This document shows, piece after piece, positions 1 through 10,747 of a stretch of 64,000 nt of DNA; positions within the stretch are counted from its first letter, which is position 1, and each line of letters begins with the position of its first letter. The DNA comes from Nannochloropsis oceanica. Taxonomy: Eukaryota > Sar > Eustigmatophyceae > Eustigmatales > Monodopsidaceae. The DNA lies in NCBI GenBank assembly GCA_004519485.1, contig CP038119.1, positions 631,235 through 695,234 of the forward strand, given 5' to 3'. Under the pieces are notes generated by a model. That model was not told where the DNA came from. It saw only the letters and a program-made list of their open reading frames with translations, and searched no databases. Position numbers and translations under genes: made by a program.

Positions 1-340
1 AAAGAGAAGCTACGCAGCAACTTGAAGTTGGCCGTTGGCTAACATATGTTCTCCGCTTAGTTCCCTTTCTTTCCCAAAGACGGTGAATGTTTTCCATTTC
101 TCGAACCCCGGGCGAGTAGTATCCCGTGCAGGCACTTTTCTTTGATGTTTGTTTGTTTGTTTGTTTGTTTGTTTGTTTTGTGAGTGTATGGCATGGCTTT
201 CTTTCACCCCCGGGACCTTTAATGAAAGCACAACATAGTTTCTAATCTTTTTCCCCCAGACACCACATGACTGGGCACACATTTTCCCAGCCTTTTCCTT
301 CTGTCCTGGTGTGCCTATTCTGTGTATCTTTTGGACCAAC

Positions 341-355
341 CGAATGTTCTGTTCT
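341..355 (+). promoter_or_regulatory. Candidate heat-shock element, copy 1
   Basis: GAA-tg-TTC-tg-TTC lies 359 bp upstream of the HSP20 start codon. The first two pentamers form the inverted nGAAnnTTCn core bound by heat-shock factor. The third is a half-site in a direct rather than inverted orientation. The match is short and could be chance, although it is kept at the same distance in all three copies. That conservation is weak evidence because the copies are young. Confidence 0.3.
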
Positions 356-700
356 ACATTGTGCATGTGTAGGCTGTCTCATTGACTTCGTGCTCCTCGC
401 CACCCACACTCACGTCCTATACATTGTACCATCGCGCCATAGCACCGCCCCCCGTTTGTTGGGCTTTTGTCGCAAGACGGAGACAGACACGATTTTACTC
501 CCACAAGCCACTATGGCTCCAGAAATACCCCCACACCACACGGGTGTGTCTTCTCACTGGACGTCCACAGCACCCACGGGCGTCTCATTTCTTCCCTTTC
601 CCTCCCTTTCATTTCCCGTGCACATGCCCATGCCCACCACAGCAGAACCCGAAGTCTCAAGACTCAAGAACAAATCAACCAAGCCTACAACCCAACAACC

Positions 701-1617
701 ATGGCTCTCTCTCGCTTCGACCCCTTTGGATCCATGCTCACCGAGCGCGACCCGTTTGCCGACTTCTTTAGCACCGGAGGTAAGTATTCAGGAGGGAAGG
801 AAGGTGGAAGTGGAGAGGAGGCGGCGGTAGGCAGGGATGGATGGCGGGAGGAAGATCTCGAAACTAAAGGAAGAGGTCACCTTTCTTTCTATAGCTGACC
901 AGGCACCGGCCTCACATCCATCTTCCACCTCTCCTACACCCACCTACCCTCTCTTTCTACACAGGCGGGTGGCTTGCCCCCAGCGGCGTGGGAGGCGGGG
1001 CTTTGACCAGTGGTGGCATGGGCCGCGGACAAGCTATCGTGCCCAACCTGAGCCTGGATGTGAAGGAGAAAAACAACGAGTTTGAGGTCGCTGTTGATGC
1101 GCCGGGCATGAAGAAGGAAGGTATGTTGGCGTTGTGGCTGAAGGGAGTGGTGAGGATGCTGTCTTGCCTGTTGTCTTCCTTCTGTCGTTCTTTCCTTATA
1201 TCCTTACACCCACCCTCGCTTTCTCCCTTCCACTCTGGTTCCAGACTTCGATGTGACGTTCGAGAACAACGTTCTGCGTGTGGCGTGTGAGCGCAAGGAG
1301 GAGAAGGAGGAAGAGGACGCACGTTGGCACATTTCCGAGCGGCGCTGGGGCTCTTGCTCCCGCTCTGTTCGCCTTCCTCGTGCCGCTGGCTGCGAGAACA
1401 TCAAGGCCGAATACGACGCGGGCGTTCTTAAGGTAAAGAGGATGAAAGGGAAGAAGGCAGAGAGGGAGGGAGGGAAGAAGGGAGAGAGACAGGATGAAGC
1501 CTTTGATTCTCACACCACTTTCGAATTCTTTCCTCCCATTCCCTCTTTCCCCCCCTCTAGATCCACGTGCCTAAGACGCAGAAGAGCGAGACCCGCAAGG
1601 CCATTCGTGTGGAGTAG
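701..1617 (+). CDS. Small heat-shock protein (HSP20), copy 1
   Basis: ATP-independent holdase chaperone of the alpha-crystallin/HSP20 family. There are four exons, 701-779, 965-1120, 1245-1432 and 1561-1617, all with GT-AG introns and continuous phase, giving 159 residues. The N-terminal arm starts MALSRFDPFGSML and has the F/P/G-rich look of the family. The alpha-crystallin domain begins near NLSLDVKEKNNEFEV and contains VDAPGMKKEDFDV, an ENNVLRVACER strand and a late YDAGVLKIHVPK strand. No plastid or ER leader is visible, so a cytosolic or nuclear site is likely. The C-terminal tail is short and lacks a clear I-x-I motif. The start is the first ATG, in a good context at the end of a long leader. 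The GA-rich run after the stop belongs to the 3' UTR. Confidence 0.93.
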
Positions 1618-1863
1618 AGAAGAGAATGAGAGAAGAGAGAGAGAGAGAGGGGAGAGAGAGAAAGAGAGAGGGAGAGGGAGAGGGAGAGGGCGCAGGGGGA
1701 AGGAAGAAGAAAACTCTTCGAGTTCCCAGTCCAGAGAGTGTGCAGTGTAAAACTCGTGGCCTAGATTTATAAAACCCCTCCAAAAAGTGAAGGAAAATAT
1801 TACATAGTCCTCCTTGTACGTAGTGAGCGAGAAGAAAAGAGTTCAATCGGGGAAGTAGAAGTA

Positions 1864-1864
<1 letters not shown>

Positions 1865-1919
<55 letters not shown>
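1865..1919. repeat. GGAGCA hexamer repeat in HSP20 3' flank
   Basis: About nine tandem GGAGCA units lie some 250 bp after the stop codon. The same array occurs at about 4704-4758 in copy 2 and is one unit shorter at about 7541-7589 in copy 3. On the minus strand it would read as Cys-Ser repeats, which is not a gene. Confidence 0.9.
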
Positions 1920-2363
1920 TTCATTATCCTTACATTTCAACTAGACAACTCGAGAGGCAGCAGCAGCCGGCAACCGCCACACACGAAGTGAAAAAAAAAA
2001 AAGGAGATAAAAGGCAATCTAAGAGAAGAAGCAGCAGCCAGATAGAATACAGGAAAAAGGTTGTAAGGGGTTAAGCCCTCTTCGCCTCTGGCTTATCATG
2101 TGGAGCCACATAATAAGTTATAACTATTACTATTATTATTATTATGTTAATTTTAATCATATAAGTAACAAACAAAAAAAAAGAGAAACAGAGGCACGAA
2201 GCTTAAGGAGGCTGGCTGGGTTCGCGAAAGCCGAAGAAGGGAAAAAGAAAGACGGTCAGGGAGGCACGACTCATTCCAAGGGATCGACTCGGATTTGTGC
2301 GCTTCCCTTCCTTTGCCTTTGATTACTACTTTGTGTCTTTTTTCCTTCTTTGTTATTGTCTTG

Positions 2364-2465
2364 TCAACCCGTCCACGAGAGTTTATTTAGCGTCTCCATC
2401 GCTAGATCCTTGGCCTGACTGAGGACCTCTTGAGTCTTCTCGGTGGGCGTGATAGACATCGACAT
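2364..2465 (-). CDS. Short chimeric ORF across a duplication joint (copy 1)
   Basis: A 33-codon minus-strand frame starts MSMSITPTEKTQEVLSQAK and is open further upstream to about 2545, where an AG acceptor-like site occurs. It could be the last exon of a gene whose 5' part is missing. The tandem-duplication joint at 2381/2382 falls inside it, so its last codons come from the HSP20 flank and the rest from the 475-bp segment. The same frame is at 5203-5304. No family was recognised and it may not be expressed. Confidence 0.2.
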   Translation of the reverse strand: MSMSITPTEKTQEVLSQAKDLAMETLNKLSWTG

Positions 2466-3184
2466 GCTGCTGCTTGGAAGGGGGGGCTTGCGTAACGGAG
2501 AGGCAAGTGGTTGATGTGGTGTGCTCTTGTAATGTTTGTCTTGCCTATTCTAAGGCGTATGTTCACTGCATCGCGTGGTGAAGAGGGAGAAAGGGGGTAT
2601 AGATTATGCGTGGTTTGTATGCTGTGGTTGCGGAAAGAGGGGCTGGCATGATGAACAAATTGTGAGGGAACAAAGTAGGAAAACAGCGGGCAGAGCGGCT
2701 TGCTGCATGAGGTGCATCTGTTGGTTGCACAGTGCGCCTACAAGCTTCTGCATCCACAGGACCAAGACAGGAGTCGAGCATCAACACCACGTAACCAAAC
2801 CTTCGCCAGTGCCAGCCCAGTCCGACGACACCTGCCATCTATCTCCCTTGTTCGAGAAAGAGAAGCTACGCAGCAACTTGAAGTTGGCCGTTGGCTAACA
2901 TATGTTCTCCGCTTAGTTCCCTTTCTTTCCCAAAGACGGTGAATGTTTTCCATTTCTCGAACCCCGGGCGAGTAGTATCCCGTGCAGGCACTTTTCTTTG
3001 ATGTTTGTTTGTTTGTTTTGTGAGTGTATGGCATGGCTTTCTTTCACCCCCGGGACCTTTAATGAAAGCACAACATAGTTTGTAATCTTTTTCCCCCAGA
3101 CACCACATGACTGGGCACACATTTTCCCAGCCTTTTCCTTCTGTCCTGGTGTTAGTGCCTACTCTGTGTATCTTTTGGACCAAC

Positions 3185-3199
3185 CGAATGTTCTGTTCT
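3185..3199 (+). promoter_or_regulatory. Candidate heat-shock element, copy 2
   Basis: Same GAA-tg-TTC-tg-TTC string, 359 bp before the copy 2 start codon. Confidence 0.3.
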
Positions 3200-3544
3200 A
3201 CATTGTGCATGTGTAGGCTGTCTCATTGACTTCGTGCTCCTCGCCACCCACACTCACGTCCTATACATTGTACCATCGCGCCATAGCACCGCCCCTCGTT
3301 TGTTGGGCTTTTGTCTCAAGACGGAGACAGACACGATTTTACTCCCACAAGCCACTATGGCTCCAGAAATACCCCCACACCACACGGGTGTGTCTTCTCA
3401 CTGGACGTCCACAGCACCCACGGGCGTCTCATTTCTTCCCTTTCCCTCCCTTTCATTTCCCGTGCACATGCCCATGCCCACCACAGCAGAACCCGAAGTC
3501 TCAAGACTCAAGAACAAATCAACCAAGCCTACAACCCAACAACC

Positions 3545-4461
3545 ATGGCTCTCTCTCGCTTCGACCCCTTTGGATCCATGCTCACCGAGCGCGACCCGTT
3601 TGCCGACTTCTTTAGCACCGGAGGTAAGTATTCAGGAGGGAAGGAAGGTGGAAGTAGAGAGGAGGCGGCGGTAGGCAGGGATGGATGGCGGGAGGAAGAT
3701 CTTGAAACTGAAGGAAGAGGTCACCTTTCTTTCTATAGCTGACCAGGCACCGGCCTCACATCCATCTTCCACCTCTCCTACACCCACCTACCCTCTCTTT
3801 CTACACAGGCGGGTGGCTTGCCCCCAGCGGCGTGGGAGGCGGGGCTTTGACCAGTGGTGGCATGGGCCGCGGACAAGCTATCGTGCCCAACCTGAGCCTG
3901 GATGTGAAGGAGAAAAACAACGAGTTTGAGGTCGCTATTGATGCGCCGGGCATGAAGAAGGAAGGTATGTTGGCGTTGTGGCTGAAGGGAGTGGTGAGGA
4001 TGCTGTCTTGCCTGTTGTCTTCCTTCTGTCGTTCTTTCCTTATATCCTTACACCCACCCTCGCTTTCTCCCTTCCACTCTGGTTCCAGACTTCGATGTGA
4101 CGTTCGAGAACAACGTTCTGCGTGTGGCGTGTGAGCGCAAGGAGGAGAAGGAGGAAGAGGACGCACGTTGGCACATTTCCGAGCGGCGCTGGGGCTCTTG
4201 CTCCCGCTCTGTTCGCCTTCCTCGTGCCGCTGGCTGCGAGAACATCAAGGCCGAATACGACGCGGGCGTTCTTAAGGTAAAGAGGATGAAAGGGAAGAAG
4301 GCAGAGAGGGAGGGAGGGAAGAAGGGAGAGAGACAGGATGAAGCCTTTGATTCTCACACCACTTTCGAATTCTTTCCTCCCATTCCCTCTTTCCCCCCCT
4401 CTAGATCCACGTGCCTAAGACGCAGAAGAGCGAGACCCGCAAGGCCATTCGTGTGGAGTAG
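3545..4461 (+). CDS. Small heat-shock protein (HSP20), copy 2
   Basis: This is a tandem duplicate of the gene at 701-1617, with the same four exons (3545-3623, 3809-3964, 4089-4276, 4405-4461) and 159 residues. The only amino-acid change noticed is Val to Ile in the strand before the DAPG turn. Introns and flanks are nearly identical to copy 1, so dosage rather than new function is the simplest reading. The reading frame is intact and all splice sites are conserved. Confidence 0.93.
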
Positions 4462-4702
4462 AGGAGAGAATGAGAGAACAGAGAGAGAGAGAGAGGGGAG
4501 AGAGAGAAAGAGAGAGGGAGAGGGAGAGGGCGCAGGGGGAAGGGAGAAGAAAACTCTTCGAGTTCCCAGTCCAGAGAGTGTGCAGTGTAAAACTCGTGGC
4601 CTAGATTTGTAAACCCCTCCAAAAAGTGAAGGAAAATATTACATAGTCCTCCTTGTACGTAGTGAGCGAGAAGAAAAGAGATCAATCGGGGAAGTAGAAG
4701 TA

Positions 4703-4758
<56 letters not shown>

Positions 4759-5202
4759 TTCATTATCCTTACATTTCAACTAGACAACTCGAGAGGCAGC
4801 AGCAGCCGGCAACCGCCACACACGAAGTGAAAAAAAAAAAAGGAGATAAAAGGCAATCTAAGAGAAGAAGCAGCAGCCAGATAGAATACAGGAAAAAGGT
4901 TGTAAGGGGTTAAGCCCTCTTCGCCTCTGGCTTATCATGTGGAGCCACATAATAAGTTATAACTATTACTATTATTATTATTATGTTAATTTTAATCATA
5001 TAAGTAACAAACAAAAAAAAAGAGAAACAGAGGCACGAAGCTTAAGGAGGCTGGCTGGGTTCGCGAAAGCCGAAGAAGGGAAAAAGAAAGACGGTCAGGG
5101 AGGCACGACTCATTCCAAGGGATCGACTCGGATTTGTGCGCTTCCCTTCCTTTGCCTTTGATTACTACTTTGTGTCTTTTTTCCTTCTTTGTTATTGTCT
5201 TG

Positions 5203-5304
5203 TCAACCCGTCCACGAGAGTTTATTTAGCGTCTCCATCGCTAGATCCTTGGCCTGACTGAGGACCTCTTGAGTCTTCTCGGTGGGCGTGATAGACATCG
5301 ACAT
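5203..5304 (-). CDS. Short chimeric ORF across a duplication joint (copy 2)
   Basis: Second copy of the 33-codon minus-strand frame at 2364-2465, with the same joint at 5220/5221. Not present in copy 3. Confidence 0.2.
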   Translation of the reverse strand: MSMSITPTEKTQEVLSQAKDLAMETLNKLSWTG

Positions 5305-6023
5305 GCTGCTGCTTGGAAGGGGGGGCTTGCGTAACGGAGAGGCAAGTGGTTGATGTGGTGTGCTCTTGTAATGTTTGTCTTGCCTGTTCTAAGGCGTATG
5401 TTCACTGCATCGCGTGGTGAAGAGGGAGAAAGGGGGTATAGATTATGCGTGGTTTGTATGCTGTGGTTGCGGAAAGAGGGGCTGGCATGATGAACAAATT
5501 GTGAGGGAACAAAGTAGGAAAACAGCGGGCAGAGCGGCTTGCTGCATGAGGTGCATCTGTTGGTTGCACAGTGCGCCTACAAGCTTCTGCATCCTCAGTT
5601 CCAAGACAGGAGTCGAGCATCAACACCACGTAACCAAACCTTCGCCAGTGCCAGCCCAGTCCGACGACACCTGCCATCTATCTCCCTTGTTCGAGAAAGA
5701 GAAGCTACGCAGCAACTTGAAGTTGGCCGTTGGCTAACATATGTTCTCCGCTTAGTTCCCTTTCTTTCCCAAAGACGGTGAATGTTTTCCATTTCTCGAA
5801 CCCTGGGCGAGTAGTATCCCGTGCAGGCACTTTTCTTTGATGTTTGTTTGTTTGTTTTGTGAGTGTATGGCATGGCTTTCTTTCACCCCCGGGACCTTTA
5901 ATGAAAGCACAACATAGTTTGTAATCTTTTTCCCCCAGACACCACATGACTGGGCACACATTTTCCCAGCCTTTTCCTTCTGTCCTGGTGTTAGTGCCTA
6001 CTCTGTGTATCTTTTGGACCAAC

Positions 6024-6038
6024 CGAATGTTCTGTTCT
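6024..6038 (+). promoter_or_regulatory. Candidate heat-shock element, copy 3
   Basis: Same GAA-tg-TTC-tg-TTC string, 359 bp before the copy 3 start codon. Confidence 0.3.
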
Positions 6039-6383
6039 ACATTGTGCATGTGTAGGCTGTCTCATTGACTTCGTGCTCCTCGCCACCCACACTCACGTCC
6101 TATACATTGTACCATCGCGCCATAGCACCGCCCCTCGTTTGTTGGGCTTTTGTCGCAAGACGGAGACAGACACGATTTTACTCCCACAAGCCACTATGGC
6201 TCCAGAAATACCCCCACACCACACGGGTGTGTCTTCTCACTGGACGTCCACAGCACCCACGGGCGTCTCATTTCTTCCCTTTCCCTCCCTTTCATTTCCC
6301 GTGCACATGCCCATGCCCACCACAGCAGAACCCGAAGTCTCAAGACTCAAGAACAAATCAACCAAGCCTACAACCCAACAACC

Positions 6384-7300
6384 ATGGCTCTCTCTCGCTT
6401 CGACCCCTTTGGATCCATGCTCACCGAGCGCGACCCGTTTGCCGACTTCTTTAGCACCGGAGGTAAGTATTCAGGAGGGAAGGAAGGTGGAAGTGGAGAG
6501 GAGGCGGCGGTAGGCAGGGATGGATGGCGGGAGGAAGATCTCGAAACTGAAGGAAGAGGTCACCTTTCTTTCTATAGCTGACCAGGCACCGGCCTCACAT
6601 CCATCTTCCACCTCTCCTACACCCACCTACCCTCTCTTTCTACACAGGCGGGTGGCTTGCCCCCAGCGGCGTGGGAGGCGGGGCTTTGACCAGTGGTGGC
6701 ATGGGCCGCGGACAAGCTATCGTGCCCAACCTGAGCCTGGATGTGAAGGAGAAAAACAACGAGTTTGAGGTCGCTGTTGATGCGCCGGGCATGAAGAAGG
6801 AAGGTATGTTGGCGTTGTGGCTGAAGGGAGTGGTGAGGATGCTGTCTTGCCTGTTGTCTTCCTTCTGTCGTTCTTTCCTTATATCCTTACACCCACCCTC
6901 GCTTTCTCCCTTCCACTCTGGTTCCAGACTTCGATGTGACGTTCGAGAACAACGTTCTGCGTGTGGCGTGTGAGCGCAAGGAGGAGAAGGAGGAAGAGGA
7001 CGCACGTTGGCACATTTCCGAGCGGCGCTGGGGCTCTTGCTCCCGCTCTGTTCGCCTTCCTCGTGCCGCTGGCTGCGAGAACATCAAGGCCGAATATGAC
7101 GCGGGCGTTCTTAAGGTAAAGAGGATGAGAGGGAAGAAGGCAGAGAGGGAGGGAGGGAAGAAGGGAGAGAGACAGGATGAAGCCTTTGATTCTCACACCA
7201 CTTTCGAATTCTTTCCTCCCATTCCCTCTTTCCCCCCCTCTAGATCCACGTGCCTAAGACGCAGAAGAGCGAGACCCGCAAGGCCATTCGTGTGGAGTAG
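6384..7300 (+). CDS. Small heat-shock protein (HSP20), copy 3
   Basis: This is the third duplicate, with exons 6384-6462, 6648-6803, 6928-7115 and 7244-7300 and 159 residues. The protein matches copy 1, with Val in the strand before DAPG. Changes seen in exons are silent (for example TAC to TAT near the end of exon 3). It is convergent with the minus-strand phosphatase gene, whose stop lies 861 bp further on. The downstream flank is unique after 8050. Confidence 0.93.
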
Positions 7301-7539
7301 AGGAGAGAGTGAGAACAGAGAGAGAGAGAGAGGGGAGAGAGAGAAAGAGAGAGGGAGAGGGAGAGGGCGCAGGGGGAAGGGAGAAGAAAAATCTTCGAGT
7401 TCCCAGTCCAGAGAGTGTGCAGTGTAAAACTCGTGGCCTAGATTTGTAAAACCCCCCAAAAAGTGAAGGAAAATATTACATAGTCCTCCTTGTACGTAGT
7501 GAGCGAGAAGAAAAGAGATCAACCGGGGAAGTAGAAGTA

Positions 7540-7589
<50 letters not shown>

Positions 7590-8160
7590 TTCATTATCCT
7601 TACATTTCAACTAGACAACTCGAGAGGCAGCAGCAGCCGGCAACCGCCACACACGAAGTAGAAAAAAAAAGGGGAGATGAAGGCAATCTAAGAGAAGAAG
7701 CAGCAGCCAGATAGAATACAGGAAAAAGGTTGTAAGGGGTAAAGCCCTCTTCGCCTCTGGCTTATCATGTGGAGCCACATAATAAGTTATAACTATTACT
7801 ATTATTATTACTATATTAATTTTAATCATATAAGTAACAAACAAAAAAAAGAGAAACAGAGGCACGAAGCTTAAGGAGGCTGGCTGGGTTCGCGAAAGCC
7901 GAAGAAGGGAAGAAGAATACGGTCAGGGAGGCACGACTCATTCCAAGGGATCGACTCGGATTTGTTCCCTCGCTTCCCTTCCTTTGCCTTTGATTACTAC
8001 TTTGTCTTTTTTCCTTCTTTGTTATTGTCTTGTCAACCCGTCCACGAGAGATCATTTGGTCTACTGCGCTTGCGTCGTACCATTGCGGCATGCTCTATGT
8101 TTCCCCCCTTCTCCAGTGTACAACCTCTTCTATCCTCTCCCTCCCTCCCTTCCTTCCTCC

Positions 8161-10747
8161 CTATCCTTTAAGAAGGTATTGGGCTGTGAGGAAACCGTGA
8201 TCGGAGAGGTGGAAATCGTCTGGCCAGTGGCCTTCTTCCATCTCCCGGGGCTCGATGAACGCGTCGATCACCTAGGGTTGGAGGGAGGAAGGGGAGGGCG
8301 GGAGGGAAGGAGGGGTAGTGAGCCATCGTCGCCCGTGGATCATCTTCCAACGGCGTGCTCGTTCAAGAAAGGGGTAAATCTCGCCACCGTCCTCGCAGAT
8401 ACGGAGGGCGGGAGGGAGGAAAGGAAGGAGGGAAGGCGGGCATACGTACCTTCATCGTGCGAACGTTGTCCAAGGGCGTGCTTTTCCGGTAGAAAAAAAA
8501 ATCTTCCTCCCGCCGTGGGTAGGGAGCGAAAGACGAGGCGCCTGCCTCTATCTCAGGAGTGCCGTCTTGGTTGTTGAGGATGTAGGGCACGAAATTCCCG
8601 TCTTCCTTCTGGTACAAGTCGAGCTCCCAGAAGCGGTCCACAAACTGAGGAGGGAGGGAGGGAAGGAAGGAGGGAGGGAGGGAGGGAGGGAGGGGTCGAG
8701 ATTTACGAGCAATCCAAGAATAGCCATTGCCCCCGCAAAGGCCGGCCTTCCTATCCCTTCCCATTCAAAAGCCTTCCTCCCTCCCTCCCTCCCTCCTCAC
8801 CTCCTTGAAGTCAATCATCTGGTTGGCGTCCTTGTCGGTCGATGAGAAGAGAAACTCGATCTCTTCGTCTGTGGGAGGGAGGGAGGGAGGGAAGGAGGGG
8901 ACGCTCAATTGCTTGCTTGAGGAGAAAGGCGACGACGAAAAAGGAAAGGAGAAGGGAGGGAGGGAGGGAGGGAGGGAGGGAGGGAAGGAGGGAAGGAGGG
9001 AGGGAAGGAGGGAGGGAGGGAAGGACGGCCTATGTACCTGTGAGCGCTGGTCGCCCCTCTCCGGTGAAGCCCAGGTTTTGTAACGTCTTTTTGAATTCGG
9101 CCGGGTCGATGAACTTGTTGTCGTCGGAGTCAAAGACCTGACGAAGGGGAAAGGGGAAGGGAGGGAGGAAGGGATGAGAGAGAAGGTAAGTGAACTGAGG
9201 TCATCAAGGGGAAAACACGCACCGATTAAGCCAAAACATAACCTCTACGCCCTCCCTCTCTCCCTCCCTCACTACCTACCTACCTTGAACGCCGCCCTCA
9301 CGGCAGAGGGTAGCTCTTTGTGAATTTCACTGAAGACGAGCTTGCGCCAGTCGGCGGCCAGAGGCAGCGATTGGTTCTGAGGCTGTAAGTGGAAAATGTA
9401 GTCGACGCCTACGAATTCCTTCCGGTGGGAAAAATGAGAGATCCACTGTTTAATCTGGGGGGGGAGGGAGGGAGGGAGGGAGGAGTTCGGTTTGATTTGA
9501 AATGCGCTCAGGATCTTGCTTGCATACGGGATGACGCCTGATAACTTCGTACTGAGGGGCAGCGGGCAAACTATGAGGAGTGGAGGGAGGAAGGGAGGGA
9601 GGAAGAGAGGAAGAAAGGGAGAGAGGGAGGGAGAGAGGTACCTTGTGCGGAGCCCGAGGTCGGTTGTAGGCTTCAAAGGCCGAAACGAAGCCTTTATGAC
9701 GGAGATATTCGGCTACTTGCCCTTTTGGCGAGCCATTCAAATCCCCGACAAAGACAATAGGAAGGGGGCCCAGCTCTTCGTCTTGAGGGAGGGAGGGAGG
9801 GAGGAAGGAAGGGGTGGTTAGTTGCTTGGCAGCATGATTTTCTGGGCTTCTGAAGTGGGTAAGTTGCCGTCTCTCCACGCACGCAAAACAGGCAGGGAGG
9901 GAAAGCAGAGAGAGCAACATACACTCTTGCTTCGAAAAAGCCACATCTCCCTCCCTCCCTCTTCCCTCCCTCCTTCCCTCCCTCCCTCCTTCCCTCACTC
10001 CTTACCATGCTTGTATTTGTCAATAAAGCCCAGAATTTTCTGCACTTCTCTCAAACGAATTCGACTCGAATACGGATTGTGGGGGAAAAGGAGATGCGTA
10101 TTTACCACCAGCACGTCGCACTGCTCCTCCTCCTCGCCCTCCCTCCCGCCTTCCTCGTCCTTCACCCTGACCCGACACAACAAGCCCACGCGATCCCCAC
10201 AATCCAGGAAAAGGATGGGCCTTGAATCCACCAGCTCGACCCTCGGAGAGACGAAGCACGCCACACCATCCCCTCGCTGATTGGTCCGCTCCACTTCGAC
10301 CAGCTTATACCCTCGTTCCTCACACAGTCTCCGTGTATACAGCTGGCGAAATAAAGGACCCTGCACCCAGAACTCCTGTACACACAACACATCAGGCAAC
10401 ACATGTGCATCCTTCCCTCCTTTCCCTTTCCCTACAGTCTCCCCCACGAGGTTATCAATAATTTGGGTATGTCGTGCGAGATACTTGTCTTCGAAAGAGC
10501 TTTCGCGGGTGCCGTTGCTGTCGAGCCGCTTGAAGATAGGTGCCAGGATATTCGCACTGGTCACCCGGAGAGACATAGCTTCAAGAGGGGAGGGATTGAA
10601 TGAACGGTGCGTGGGAGGAACGAGGGAGGGCCGCAGGAAGGCGGAACTCAAGGGGAGGGAGACGTGTGGAGCCAAGAGAGAGAGGAGGAGAAGGGGCAAA
10701 GGAAAGGAGGAGAAGTGAGGTATTCTTCTCCTGGTGCTGAATGTCAT
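8161..10747 (-). CDS. EF-hand endonuclease/exonuclease/phosphatase, plastid-type leader
   Basis: Metal-dependent phosphodiesterase of the endonuclease/exonuclease/phosphatase fold with a calcium-binding insertion, the same layout as the plant calcium-binding EEP family (At5g54130-like). There are seven exons on the minus strand: 10006-10747, 9642-9781, 9454-9284, 9137-9038, 8868-8801, 8644-8450 and 8271-8161, giving 508 residues in phase. Visible motifs are DVLCVQEFW (catalytic Glu), VVNTHLLFP, FVGDLNGSP and VGVDYIF, then two EF loops (DSDDNKFIDPAE and DKDANQMIDFKE), and at the C-terminus FHLSDHGFL with the catalytic Asp-His. The EF pair sits between VGVDYIF and SDHG. The N-terminus has a hydrophobic signal followed by SSAF-LRP at residues 34-37, like the heterokont plastid motif. 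A shorter start at Met58 (MSLRVTSAN) would give a cytosolic protein. The substrate cannot be told from sequence. Confidence 0.85.

Larger units (their letters stand above)
1..2856. repeat. Tandem unit copy 1 (HSP20 unit)
   Basis: This is the first of three near-identical head-to-tail units, each carrying one complete small heat-shock gene. The first bases of the window reappear at 2857 and again at 5696, so the periods are 2856 and 2839 bp. Most of the difference comes from a longer GTTT microsatellite at about 147-178 in this copy. Bases 2382-2856 (475 bp) recur in copy 2 but not in copy 3. The window starts exactly at a unit boundary, so further copies could lie to the left. Confidence 0.95.
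2857..5695. repeat. Tandem unit copy 2 (HSP20 unit)
   Basis: This is the second full unit and is almost identical to copy 1 over its whole length, including introns, flanks and the 475-bp tail at 5221-5695. The visible differences are scattered single bases, the shorter GTTT run at about 3003-3018, and small length changes in the GA-rich stretch after the stop codon. Near identity in non-coding DNA implies a recent duplication or continuing homogenisation. Confidence 0.95.
5696..8050. repeat. Tandem unit copy 3, shortened (HSP20 unit)
   Basis: The third unit matches copies 1 and 2 up to 8050 and then turns into unrelated sequence. Its 3' flank (about 7640-8050) has more differences than copies 1 and 2 have from each other. 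The sequence after 8050 is therefore probably the ancestral right flank of the locus, and the 475-bp tail of copies 1 and 2 probably comes from the left flank. That polarity is an inference. Confidence 0.9.

Noticed and set aside
957-1750. Overlapping long frames on both strands of the HSP20 genes
   Set aside because: They cross introns and show no domain; the four-exon HSP20 model explains the locus.
8320-8390. Extra exon in the EEP gene reading EDGGEIYPFLERARRW
   Set aside because: Joining TMK directly to VIDAFIEPREM gives the expected family sequence in phase; the extra stretch has no usable GT donor.
8640-9020. Long open frames rich in PSLPP or REGG on both strands
   Set aside because: Translations of (GGGA)n/(TCCC)n tracts are stop-free in most frames. 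They carry no family motif and sit in introns; the same holds throughout 24-40 kb.
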